Shown one piece after another: positions 54,349-64,000 of a stretch of 64,000 nucleotides of DNA (positions within the stretch are counted from its first letter, which is position 1; every line of letters starts with the position of its first letter). This stretch comes from Mortierella alpina (Eukaryota; Mortierellomycota; Mortierellomycetes; Mortierellales; Mortierellaceae). Location of the stretch: assembly GCA_029449245.1 (NCBI GenBank), contig JANATF010000013.1, positions 558,001-622,000 on the forward strand, in the 5' to 3' direction. The notes beneath the pieces are model-generated. The model did no database searches. It was not told the DNA's origin and saw only the letters and a list, made by a program, of their open reading frames with translations. The position numbers and the translations under genes were made by a program.

Positions 54349-56481
54349 TCAAGCACTCACGGCTCCTTGGGATGCCTCCTGCTCCTCTCTATAACGCCTA
54401 GAAGGCTTCTGAGGAAGGACCTGTCCTGTACCTCGAGTTTTAACCAGTGGCAGAAAAGCAGCCTGCGGTCGGTACTCGGACTTCTGCTCAAAGCTCCGCT
54501 GTTGCACCCATTCAGGGATATAGTTTAGCAGAACGTGCCGGAACAACCTTTCCAGTAAGTTCTAAATCCCCCCCGTCGGCAAAAAAAAAAAAAAAAAAGG
54601 GCGTCCCTTGTTAGCAACACTTGAATAGAGCATTTCCAGCCTCAATTTGCATTGCATTAAGGCGTGCGAACAGGGCAAAACGCGTCAAGTTTTTACCTGA
54701 CCACCCATTGCGCGAGACATCAACTGGCTGTTCTCAAGCATAGCCTTTGCATGATGGAATCGCTGGTCATAGTAGTCTTGGAATGCAGCGGTGATGCCTT
54801 TGGGCGTGACATCAACGAGGTCATACAGACAATTGGCCAAAATCACGGCATCTTGCATCGCATTGACCGCTCCTAGAAAACGAGATGACATTTAAGTAAA
54901 GTGAGGCGTGCATGAAAACGGAGAGTCAATATACACATTTTAGACGTGTTCAGTACGCGCGGTAGTTCACCCACCTTGGCCGCCTCCCGGTAGCATCTGT
55001 GGGAGGTTCAAGGTGGATCAAGGAAAAAAACAAGTACGATAATTAGCTTTGTGTAATGGTGTTAAATCGTCACCCTACACGCCCAAAATCGCCTGGTACC
55101 TTATGGCATGCTATATGGAGGAAACAAAAAAGTCAGGATCAGAACCAACTGTCTATACTTTGAGCAGACGCTATCGTCAGTCAGAGACACTCTTGGCTTA
55201 CCATCTCCAATGAGCACCGTACGACCATGGAACCACGTCTTAAACATCTTTTCCTCCACGAACACTTTCGATATCAGTTCCTTTGGCGTGGCGTCGATCA
55301 GGTCGCCCATCACCCCGCCATAAGGACAAGGCAGGTCATAAAATTGCTTGATCATGGTCTCGTTCGCCTCCGGTCCCCATTCCGAGTTGCGAAATTGCTG
55401 TTCCTTGGATTCTGCCACGCTCTTGAACTGGTAGATCAACGCCCAGCAGATTTGATTCCCGGGGACATTGTTGACGCTCCACTTTTTTTGTGTGTTTTTG
55501 GTCAAAGCAAGACAAAAACGGTCAGGTAAGGGTTCAAAAGCGTTGTAATGTCAAGCAAGTCAGGTTCCTCGCTTACGATCTGACGGTTTCCTCCAACGGC
55601 CGAGGAAAGGTAGGCGTAAGGCTCCTTTAGCTGTGGATACTTGTTCACGTCCTTGGGTTCTGCCACGCCGACCATGCAAGTGTACCCGATCGAAAGGTCC
55701 TCGAGATCCGACTTTGGCAGGATCCCATGCTCGTCCAGGCTCTTGTACAAACTCTGTCGAACACCGCTATAGGCGCCATCTGCGCCAATAAGAATATCAC
55801 CCCGGTAGGTGGAGCCGTCTGAACAATGCACCAACACATGGTCGTCTTTTTCTTCCGTGCGGAGGATCCGTTTGCCCATGGTGATTTTCTCCTCAGGGAT
55901 CTGCTTCAACATCAGTTCATGCAGTCTTGGACGAGCAAAGATCCGACTCTCATACCCTGTTCTGTCCTCACAATAATAATCGGGCCGATTTTTTTGTGTT
56001 TGTTAAAATCTACCTGTGGTTGGTTGGAACTGGTTCCTGAGAGCGAGAGGCGCGACTTACATGTCTTTCTCACATCTCATGTGAACAGACCCCAGCTTCT
56101 GCAATTTCCCGTCATAGAGGTCATGGCTTGGACACGGCAAAGAGAACTTTTCGAGCTCGTCCAGCAGCCCGAGTTGCTCAAAGACCGGCAAGATATTGGC
56201 ACTCAGGGACATCACTGCACCTATGTATGCACAGTACAACATGTCCGAGCATTTGCAGGTAAAGAGCGTCAGTACATTCGAGAAAGTCCAAAGATGATGG
56301 TGTCTCTCTCATACCCATTGCATTTTTGTTTACCGAGAGACTTGACTTTGGTCGCACGCTCAAAGATATGGTACGGAACTTGGATGCGTTCCAAGAGTGC
56401 CCCCATCATCAGACCTCCAAGTCCTGCGCCTGATATGAGCACCGTCGGCATCCTCTTGGTTTCAGAAGACTCAGTTGACAT
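54349..56481 (-). CDS. FAD-dependent monooxygenase (aromatic hydroxylase fold), two microexons
   Basis: Flavoprotein of the PHBH/salicylate-hydroxylase/zeaxanthin-epoxidase superfamily; substrate unknown. Eight exons in phase: 56481-56334, 56220-56061, 55961-55577, 55481-55202, 55110-55100, 54996-54975, 54872-54697 and 54561-54349, giving 464 residues. The FAD-binding motif is PTVLISGAGLGGLMMGALLE near residue 12; the DG motif region reads GSTYRGDILIGADGAYSGVR. The GD motif is split over four exons: LIGDA-CHK (11-nt exon 5), MLPGGGQ (22-nt exon 6), then GAVNAMQDAVILANCL. Skipping either microexon breaks the frame or the motif, so they are real. No signal peptide. The Arg/Gln-rich tail has no recognised domain. 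Confidence 0.87.
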
Positions 56482-56906
56482 GATAGAGTCGTGAATATGG
56501 TCTGTGTTTCTTTCTGAGCGAATGGAAACGGTGAATGAATGAGATGAAGACAGAATCCAAGATGGGTCCTCATTGGGTCTCCAATTTTATTCTTCGCCTC
56601 GTTGTCCCGCCTTAGTCCTGACCCCATCTCACGCCCATTTCTTTTTTTTTTTCTCTTTTGTACGCACTTTGCGGATAAATCATGAACACAAAATCATTCC
56701 AAAAGAAAAAATTGCGGGCATGTTCGTGACACCTAACAAACATTCATGCGCTGCTTTTTTTCATTATTGCTTTTGATCCATTGGCGCACGCGAGCTTCCG
56801 GTTGAAGAAGGCAAAGTTGTAAGGATGAAGAGAAAGGATATTAAATTTTAATATTGCGATGCTATAGAATAGAGTACATTTACACGGTCTAAAATTGTTG
56901 ACGTTG

Positions 56907-57107
56907 CTACAAAATGCTGAAAAGTTCGGGCTTGCTGCTGCCTTTAGAAGTGCGGCAGCACAGGTGACGAAGCAAGCTTGGACTAGGTGGAGCCACAATC
57001 GTTGCCATCGCACTGTCCAATTTGCTGTCAAAGACTTCTTGCGGACAGATCTTGGAGATCAAGGGCATCTTGGCTGAGTTGGGCATGGAGGACTTGGAGA
57101 GAGCCAT
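56907..57107 (-). CDS. Short intronless ORF, 66 residues, with TATA box
   Basis: Product begins MALSKSSMPNSAKMPLISKI and ends KPELFSIL. No known motif and no signal peptide. Support for being a gene: a TATAAATA sequence on the minus strand at about 57250-57243, roughly 137 bp before the ATG (the same spacing as in the array peptides), then a C/T-rich leader. The Ser/Lys-rich start recalls the array peptides, but I see no true similarity. Confidence 0.4.
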   Translation of the reverse strand: MALSKSSMPNSAKMPLISKICPQEVFDSKLDSAMATIVAPPSPSLLRHLCCRTSKGSSKPELFSIL

Positions 57108-57627
57108 ACTGTATAGTGCAAAATAGGGTCGATCGAGAGGCAGGAGAGGGGTATATCTGCGAGGAGTGTAGAGGGAGGGAGGGAGTGAGTCTAGGTGCGG
57201 GTATGTGCGTAGCGAGATGAACAAGGCCGATTTCGCTTGGTATTTATACAAAGCGCACACACCGTGCCTGAAAAAACTTTAAACGACTTTGGCCTCTCCG
57301 CCCTTTATGACGCTTCCTCATTTTTGTACGAAATCCATTCTCCGCACGAAGTTACATCATTTCAGCCTGCGCATGGAAATCCGTCAAAGAGCCTTCTACC
57401 CTCACCAGGCTCGGACATTGGTTGAAGCTGTAGGACGCTTGTTCACTCTGTGCTTCCCGAAAAAAAAAAGCTTTGACTCATGTTGACAAGTCGTGCGTTC
57501 TGTCCTCTTCTTCAGTCATTTCTCTCTCTCCTATATTAGCGAGAGGGGATGGCTACTGGCTACGTTGAATATCGATTTTTAGACGACCCAGGGTGGCCCT
57601 TGTGTCTATGGCCGTCAAAAGGTCCAT
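57108..57627. other. Intergenic region
   Basis: Promoter of the 66-residue ORF, then unrecognised sequence. An A run lies at 57462-57470. Nothing else seen. Confidence 0.3.
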
Positions 57628-58005
57628 TCAATCAAAAATATCCACAGAGAAGCAATGATATTTGTAATACTTTGAGATCACTTCGTTGTACTTCATGAGA
57701 TATAGTGTCCCACCATAAGAAATTTGAGCATAAGAACCAGCACTGTTGCTGCCCACACAATACGAGGCGGTCCAACTATTATGATTGCAAGAGGAAGTCA
57801 GAATGCACGAGCAGCCATTGTAAAATGCATTCACCTCTAAACAGATTCCTGACTGGTATCGGTTGACGCTTCCCAGTTTGATCTTGCTGCCAGCCATACA
57901 CAAAAATTCAGTGGTAACCACTACTCGCTTCTCAAGTGTCAATGGGCTTGACATACAACCTGAACTCATGATAAGTAACGAAGAAATCCAACTAGTCAAC
58001 TTCAT
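57628..58005 (-). CDS. Small secreted cysteine-rich protein with Kex2 site
   Basis: 125-residue intronless frame. The N-terminus MKLTSWISSLLIMSSGCMSS is a signal peptide, followed by PLTLEKR, a classical Kex2-type dibasic propeptide end. The mature part has five to six Cys (EFLCMAGSK, SGICLEVNAFYNGCSCIL, SSCNHNSW, SYCVGSNSAG, YKYHCFSVD) and many aromatics and Gly/Ser. No family recognised. Size, secretion and Cys content fit a fungal small secreted protein or effector-like peptide (inference). A longer in-frame extension upstream to 58167 would bury the signal peptide and is rejected. Confidence 0.65.
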   Translation of the reverse strand: MKLTSWISSLLIMSSGCMSSPLTLEKRVVVTTEFLCMAGSKIKLGSVNRYQSGICLEVNAFYNGCSCILTSSCNHNSWTASYCVGSNSAGSYAQISYGGTLYLMKYNEVISKYYKYHCFSVDIFD

Positions 58006-58848
58006 AGTTTCGAAGATGTCTGCTTCCAAATGTAGCGAGAAGACGAGGTGCGGAAGAAATGGGTATTGATGAAGAACAGGTAGAATACTCCATTTTTGCA
58101 ATATATTGTTACTGTCCCACCTTGTGAAGGAAAGGAGACTAGCGAGAGGCTTTGGTTCTAATCGCAAATTCTCCTGCGAACGTTCTGGAGATGGTACAGA
58201 TGTGGTAGGTCTTGTATAGAGCCTTTTGAGTGTTCTGCAAGGTTTTTTTCACGAGATGTTGTGTGATGGGTTGCTTGGGTCCTTAAGAAGGTTGGTTTTG
58301 GTTGACTCCTAAGAGTCGTGTGTTGCTAGTGTAGCTGAATGAACGGTGTATTTTCCTCAAACCATGGACAAATTATATACGAAAATTGCGCTCCATGACT
58401 CCCTCCGAAGCCTGCGGTGAATGGCAGAACACCTCTGGATAAAAAATATGTACTGCATAAACAAATACGCATTAGCGCTCCTTACAACTACTTTGTAGGA
58501 AAAGCGCGTTGATTCGAATCGTCACCCGCACAGTCATAAGTTGCAGCGTCTTTCTACTTGGCAATCAATCGTGACATACTGTCTCCATAATGCCGCGCAG
58601 ACCGTAAATGGGACCATACTATCGCTCTTTACTCTGAGCCAGAACAATTTAAGTATTTCGAGACACTCAAAACAGCCCAACCATGCAAAATGGACCCATG
58701 TTTTGGGTGGTAATATATTGATGCCTTGTCGTGATGAGTGCCACTATGCTGAGGGGTAAGGTCGCCTGCAGTGTCTGCATAAAAACAATGATTGTATATT
58801 CCACTGCATCCTCATGTACATGTATTCAGCCTACTTTTCCACTGCCCG
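58006..58848. other. Intergenic region
   Basis: Upstream region of the secreted protein gene; TTATATACG near 58372 could be a promoter AT box. No gene recognised. Confidence 0.3.
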
Positions 58849-59870
58849 TTATGTTAGAGGTAGCGAATGAAGGTAGCGAATGAAAGGCGTCCACTCATAC
58901 ATAAAGTAAAGGTCCTTTCGAAGATGCGCCTCGGTCATCTCCATCCAGAGTGTTCCTTGAGCATCGTGCTCACGACATGGCGCTGGATGCAAAAAATACG
59001 CTGCCAGATAGATCAAACTACTTCCAGAGGTCATCATATATCCTGAGGCGACAAAAAATCGTACCATCTCCTCCCCAGATTCGATGTTATAACAGTGGTC
59101 ACCAGGGGGAGCCTGTTTCAAATCCTGTAGTCGCCTGTTGTCCCCCCCCCCCCCACCAGTTAGGGTGTCGATAGTTGGTAGTAAATAAAATGGGTCTGGT
59201 CTTCGTGTAGAGGTATCGAGAGTTGCCGTCTCATGCCTTGGATGACTCTGAGGTTCGTCTCAGGTTGTTCTGATAGTGTGGTATCCCCCAATCGAATGTG
59301 AATCGACAAGCGCTCCAATTGCTCGACTTTTGGTGGTTATCCTGGCAATTCTCTATTCATCAGCAGCAGATCCTGAAGGTCCCTTGTGGCATTGAAGAAT
59401 GAAAAATATGCCTTAAACAGGTCGGGTCTAGTCTGGGATCATCCTTCAGGACAGTGGTAACTGTTGCGTCCTCCAAACCAGATGAGCGGTTCTTGCAGCT
59501 CGAGTTTGTTAGTTTGCGCGTATGCATGGGCGACTCCGATAATGATAGAAGAGTATCCATTGTTTCCATTCATGTCAAAGACTTGGCCGATGAGTCCCCA
59601 CTCGGGTGGGGGTACCGCCCTCGGATGAGGTCTCCCAACCACAGCAGATCCGCCTGCCGAAAGTTGTGGACAAACGACTTTTCATTAAACGCATACTGGA
59701 GTTGATTCCTCTTAGCAAACTAAAGTCCCATCAGGAGTTCACTAAGCTTGTGTCCCGTTCCTTGATTTGCAAAGTCATGCATAAAGTATTTCGGCTCTGA
59801 CAGAGATTCTTTGTCGTTGTCTGAAGGCGTGATGTCTTCATCCTTCCTGAAATAGTTGGCAAATCGTATC
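58849..59870 (-). pseudogene. Possible decayed gene of unknown family
   Basis: Several minus-strand segments look protein-coding but lie in different frames. FNEKSFVHNFRQADLLWLGD ends in a frame different from EWGLIGQVFDMNGNNGYSSI (shift near 59605), which meets a stop after NSYHCPEG (59439). Past it the frame continues with RPDLFKAYFSFFNATRDLQD, then further downstream the frame 59121-58849 (NIESGEEMVRFFVASGYMMT) ends at 58849. No family recognised. A C run at 59142-59153 lies inside. I judge a broken single gene more likely than independent short genes. Confidence 0.35.
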
Positions 59871-60051
59871 TCAGACGTACTGTGAAATGATGATGATGAT
59901 AAGTTGGTTGGACACGGTTTTTGAAACTTTCACTAAAATCGTGCTATATGAGAGACGCTTCTCAACGCCAGTAGGAATCTTATATAGTTTTTTTTTCGGG
60001 TAGTAGTCTACAGTATAATATGCCGGCTGGGTCCATCTTGTTAGGATGTTA

Positions 60052-63000
60052 TTAAACCGGTTTTGGGCTTTGAACCAGGGCGCCGTCCTTGCTAAAATCG
60101 CCCGTCGCCATCGCTGTTTCCGCCAGGTCCAGATGAGACGGCTGCTCCAGCGCCAACCGAAGCTCTCCAGGTATAACCGAGGAGGCACCTTGATCATGTC
60201 CAGTTCCGGGTCCAGAGCCTGTCATGTTGATCGTCGTGTAAGCATGTGAACTGTCTGCGACGCCGTGCCGTGAATGCTGAACGACCTCAATATCGTCCTC
60301 TTCATCGTCGTCATCATCGTCATCATCGTCATCGTGATTGTCAATACTTCCTCGTCGACGATTCCACACCCCACCAGTTTCATATCCAAAGCGCGGGTTT
60401 TCGTCCGCATCCAGAATATCGTCGTCAGGATCGCCAAAAAGCATATTGAAGAAGGCTCCTGCAGTGCCTCGTCTGGTGGGAGTTTTGCGAGATGAAGTCG
60501 TACCGTTATGACCGGTCGACGCTCCTCCAGAACCGGAACCTGCTCCGGCCAAAAAGCCTCCACTGCCACCTGCAGCAATCGAGCCCGGCGTTCGATTACC
60601 AGGACCGTGGTGGATATTATTGCCCTGTCCATGACTGATCGTGTGGCGATGGGTCAAGGGTCCAGAAAACATGGTTGATCGGACATGCAAGGGTGTTTGC
60701 GTGGAGGAAACTGCTCCGTTGGCGGAATCGTGCACAAACGACACTCTGGGACTTTGGTTGGCTGAAGATGTTCCTTGGCCAGAAGAAGCACCCAGATTGT
60801 GTCGATGGCCCTGATTGTTGTGAAGGGCCCCTCTGATGGCCGTAGGCGAGTGTGGAAGGTGATGAGATCGGACACTCAGGAACGGTGAGGGTATAGGGTG
60901 TGGTGACGTTGGCGCAGTGCTACTGGCACTACCAGGTAGCTCTCCAGGTGCCAAAGGCGCTGGGGGCATGGACGCGCTGCGCCTATATCGAGTATTGAAT
61001 CCAGGAAAGCCCTCGAGGCGCTCTTCGCCAGAGAGGGCATGTGGTGAGAGCTGCTGGTTGTAGACTGGTCGAGGGGAGGACGGCGCGAATCTCATGCTTG
61101 ACATGGACGTCGAATGAGTCATGTGTGCAGACTTTGGCGAAGTAGTCGAGAGTCGAGGCGAACCTGCCACGGCGTCATAGTCACTAACAACCACATGCTG
61201 CATCCCTTGCTCCCCGTGTCGAGACCTTGCGCTGCTGATGGATGGAGCCTGGATATATGTCCCAGTCCCGACCGGAGATCCTGCAGAGCCATGCACAGCC
61301 TTGAGATGATCCCCTGCATGATACGACTTTCCCTTTTCATCAAACTTGTCCCACTGAGATCCAGTCGCCGGAGCCGCGGTATTGGGCGGTGAATCCGCAA
61401 GGCAGCCCTGCCAGTTGGATGGCGATGGCAATGCAGCGGCGCCATTTTCGAAATTGGACCCAGCGGTGCCCCTTCGTGGAGGGTGCTGCGAATACTGATC
61501 GATGCTCTGCTGCCTTGGACTATGACTGTAGTAAAGATCCTCCTTCTCCTTTACCCTAAACTCCAACTTGCCCATTGTAGAAGAGCTGTTGAAAGCAAAG
61601 TCAATCTCGACCGTGTCGTCCATATCCCAGTGCTCATAAAGGGGGTTCCTTGGGAGCCAGAGCTTGCGATTGAGAGGTTTCAGCAGGGCTGGATGAATGT
61701 ATGTCTCAAAGTCCGAGGTTCGATCCTGATATGATATTTTTGAAGGCGAATGCTCAAAGTGGGAGGCGAGCGGACGGCAAGTCATTCCAGAGTTCCGCAT
61801 GCCGTAGTTTTCGAGGTAGAACCCGTGCTCATCCAAGAACCCAGCAGGGAACTGTGCTCCTGCTTCGCCAGTTAACTCCGGGACGTGTTCCTCTGAGTGG
61901 ATTTCCTGCTTTGCCTCGTCTCCAACAGTGAACAGTGTGATCTCTTTGGTGAGGCTCCTTTTTGAGGGCGAGGGCGAGTTCAAGCAAGTCGATGCCGTGG
62001 GGTCCACCATATCTTTGGTTTGAATCTTGAGCGCCAGAGAGTTTCTAGAATGATTGCTCTTGGATTCCTTGATCTCCTCTAGGCTTTCTGAGATGTTAGA
62101 GGAGCCCTGTGCTGATGCGGTTGCTCCTACATCGTACCCTGGTTCAAAGGCACCAGACCTGCTGGAAATATCACCAGTGCCAGCCAACGGAACAAGATTG
62201 GTGTCCTCCTCCTTGTCGTGGCCAATTTTCTCGTACTTGTCTGACTGAGAAGATTTCCGCAGGTTCCTGAATGGTCCTGCGTACTCTCCCGACTCTTTTG
62301 CCGCAGTCGACTTGGCATCGATTGCGTGAGCTGTGGTCTCATGGTTATCGTCATATTGCTCGCCATCGTCCGACAATCCGAGTGTTCGATGTCGTATTCC
62401 ACCAACCGAGTCGTCCATGAAGGCACTTGAGTTGCCAAACGCAACTTCGGAGGGAGCGGGAATTTCGTTCATGGCACAGGAAGACTCGTCGTCGTCAAAG
62501 TTCCGCAGTCCTGTATCCAAAGGTAAGAACTTTGTCCGGGACTTGAACAGATTGCCGCATAGGATCTTGAAATACACGGTCAGGCCGATCAAGACCACGA
62601 CGACAAATCCACCGACGAGCGCATGCTTGAGCCAAAGAACGCCGACCATAGTGAATTGAAAAATGATCAAGCCATCCGTAGTGTACTGAAATACGTGGCG
62701 AAAGAACTTTCCGCTGTTCTCGTACTTGCGGATGTAACAGTATGCGAGTTGGTACTTGAAGACCAGCAATGCAAATGCGAAAAATGGTACCGCTGCCACA
62801 AGGATCAGGGGATTGATGACCGAGTAGATGATGGTGATGACGATGGCGAGGATATTCTGAGGATAATAATAATAATACTGGAAACACCACGGCACTGTTG
62901 CCCTTTGCAACGACCTGGGTGTCGGGGTGAGTTTCCGCGCCGTGACAAAGCCATGGATCACAAGCTGAGCCCAAACTTGGACAAGTTCCAATGCGTGGGT

Positions 63001-63999
63001 ACAGGTATTGAAGACGATATAAAAGACAAAGAATGTCGCTCCTGAGGGCAGCGTCTCGGCAAGCATAGTGAAAATGTTGGTTGGAACCTGGATCAGTGTG
63101 ATAATTGACTTGAGAATGGCGGTTCCGATCATGAAGACAAAGAGAACATTAAAAATCAGGAAGTGGTAGTAGCGACGGAAAACATTCCCCTCCAATGCCG
63201 AGTAGGACACCGGTAGTTCCTGCTTTGATATCTCTACATCGAAAGACAGGGAACAGAGATGATGTCGTAAGTATTCCTGGAGATATTTTGCTTGAAGAGA
63301 GCGGTATCTGCGTGGTAACATCTGCTTACCAACAATGATAACAGGTGCGAGTCCAAGAAAAATATTGACAAAAACAATGGGTAGCACGTTTTGCAGCAGT
63401 GAGAGCATGAATGGTGAAGCATCCAAAACCGGCTTTAGGAATTGAAATTTTTCCGAAAGTGCGACCACGGACGTCAGAAGCAAGAAGGATGATGTTGGGA
63501 AGATCCAGAATATAATCAACACCCTATATCGAAATCAATGGAAGTGAATTAGCAATGCTTTCGGAATCAAATCCTTGTTGATATTGAAAAATGAAAGAAG
63601 AAATATTCTCACGAGCACACGATCTGCTGAAACTCACCAAATGCTCAGGTTAACAATTATAGTGCGCGAGAGCTGATTCCGGAAGCTGGCTGTCAAATTG
63701 CTCCAAAGGACATCCCGTGGCTCCATAGCTTGCCGAACACTCAAACCCTGGGGCCGAGAATCGATCTTGGCCTGCGCACACAATTGTGCAGAAAGGTGGT
63801 GCTTGAAGGTCACGAATCCATAAGAGGTTGATTTGTAGCGCAGAGAACCGTCTCTCAACTCACCGACCTTGCGATCCAGTTTGTTGTACTTTTTGACGAG
63901 ATAATCGATCGATAGAACGCGATCTCCGCCCTTGAACCGCTTTACTGTCCGAGTGGGCTGGTATTCATCCAAGGACCGGCGGTCTAGTGCGGCCAACAT
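60052..63999 (-). CDS. CSC1/OSCA-like (DUF221) osmosensitive cation channel, partial at 5' end
   Basis: Calcium-permeable mechanosensitive channel family of plasma or internal membranes, related to TMEM63. Two exons visible: 63999-63638 (continuing beyond the right edge) and 63523-60052, joined in phase inside an Ile-Trp pair. The first encodes the cytosolic PHM7-type region: RVLSIDYLVKKYNKLDRKVG, KSTSYGFVTFKHHLSAQLCA, EPRDVLWSNL and NQLSRTIIVNLSIW. The second has the channel domain with about eight helices: ASPFMLSLLQNVLPIVFVNI, RRYYHFLIFNVLFVFMIGTA, ILAIVITIIYSVINPLILVA. After residue about 350 of this exon follows a disordered tail of about 800 residues with Ser/Pro/Gly/His-rich and Asp-rich runs, much longer than in most relatives. 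Confidence 0.92.
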
Positions 64000-64000
64000 A

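Noticed and set aside
1-64000. CRISPR arrays, bacterial operons, rRNA or tRNA genes
   Set aside because: Spliceosomal introns show a eukaryote. A by-eye scan for B-box-like GGTTCGANNCC on both strands gave no candidate with a foldable tRNA, and there is no spacer-repeat array.

Overview
The window is nuclear DNA of a filamentous fungus. Genes are split by many short GT-AG introns (about 50-250 bp) and lie close together on both strands. They include typical fungal families: Npr1/Hrk1-type kinase, Gir2, CSC1/OSCA channel, fungal secreted lipase and WGR proteins. The overall style, including a tiny MGNIIS-type protein, suggests an early-diverging lineage such as Mortierellomycota. That placement is an inference.

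Layout. 1-5.2 kb: the 5' half of a phospholipase D gene (PX and PH domains, running off the left edge), then a divergent lysophosphatidate acyltransferase gene. 5.5-8.8 kb: a tiny putatively myristoylated protein and asparagine synthetase. 8.8-14.5 kb: an accessory, decayed stretch with a MITE-like element, a broken C1 cysteine-peptidase gene, an intact secreted lipase, a broken FAD/BBE oxidoreductase and a fragment of an RNase T2 gene. 15.0-29.1 kb: conserved housekeeping genes, namely Gir2/RWDD1, the glutamate-cysteine ligase modifier subunit, the adaptin-binding protein p34, an Hrk1/Sat4-like kinase and an Fmp32/MCUR1-like mitochondrial coiled-coil protein.

29.05-44.46 kb is the most remarkable part: about 15 kb of nested inverted repeats. 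It holds eight copies of a 69-residue protein gene as four divergent pairs. Each pair shares a 1.2-1.3 kb imperfectly palindromic promoter region with a TATAAAAG box about 140 bp before each start. Three copies of a gene for a WGR-domain protein without a PARP catalytic domain are interspersed; one of these is broken. Degenerate copies of the 3' end of the Fmp32-like gene recur inside the array, so that gene's flank appears to have been captured in the amplification. The eight peptide genes differ at many synonymous sites but at only two amino-acid positions.

44.5-64 kb: a many-exon gene for an unrecognised helical protein, a retroelement integrase scrap, an unrecognised 192-residue protein, a membrane-anchored kelch protein, an FAD monooxygenase with two microexons, a 66-residue ORF, a Kex2-site-containing small cysteine-rich secreted protein, a possible pseudogene, and a CSC1/OSCA-like channel running off the right edge.

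Most gene models were assembled by hand from reading-frame continuity, splice-site dinucleotides and intron phase. I ran no database search. Exon borders given to the base were phase-checked by hand; borders given with 'about' were not.
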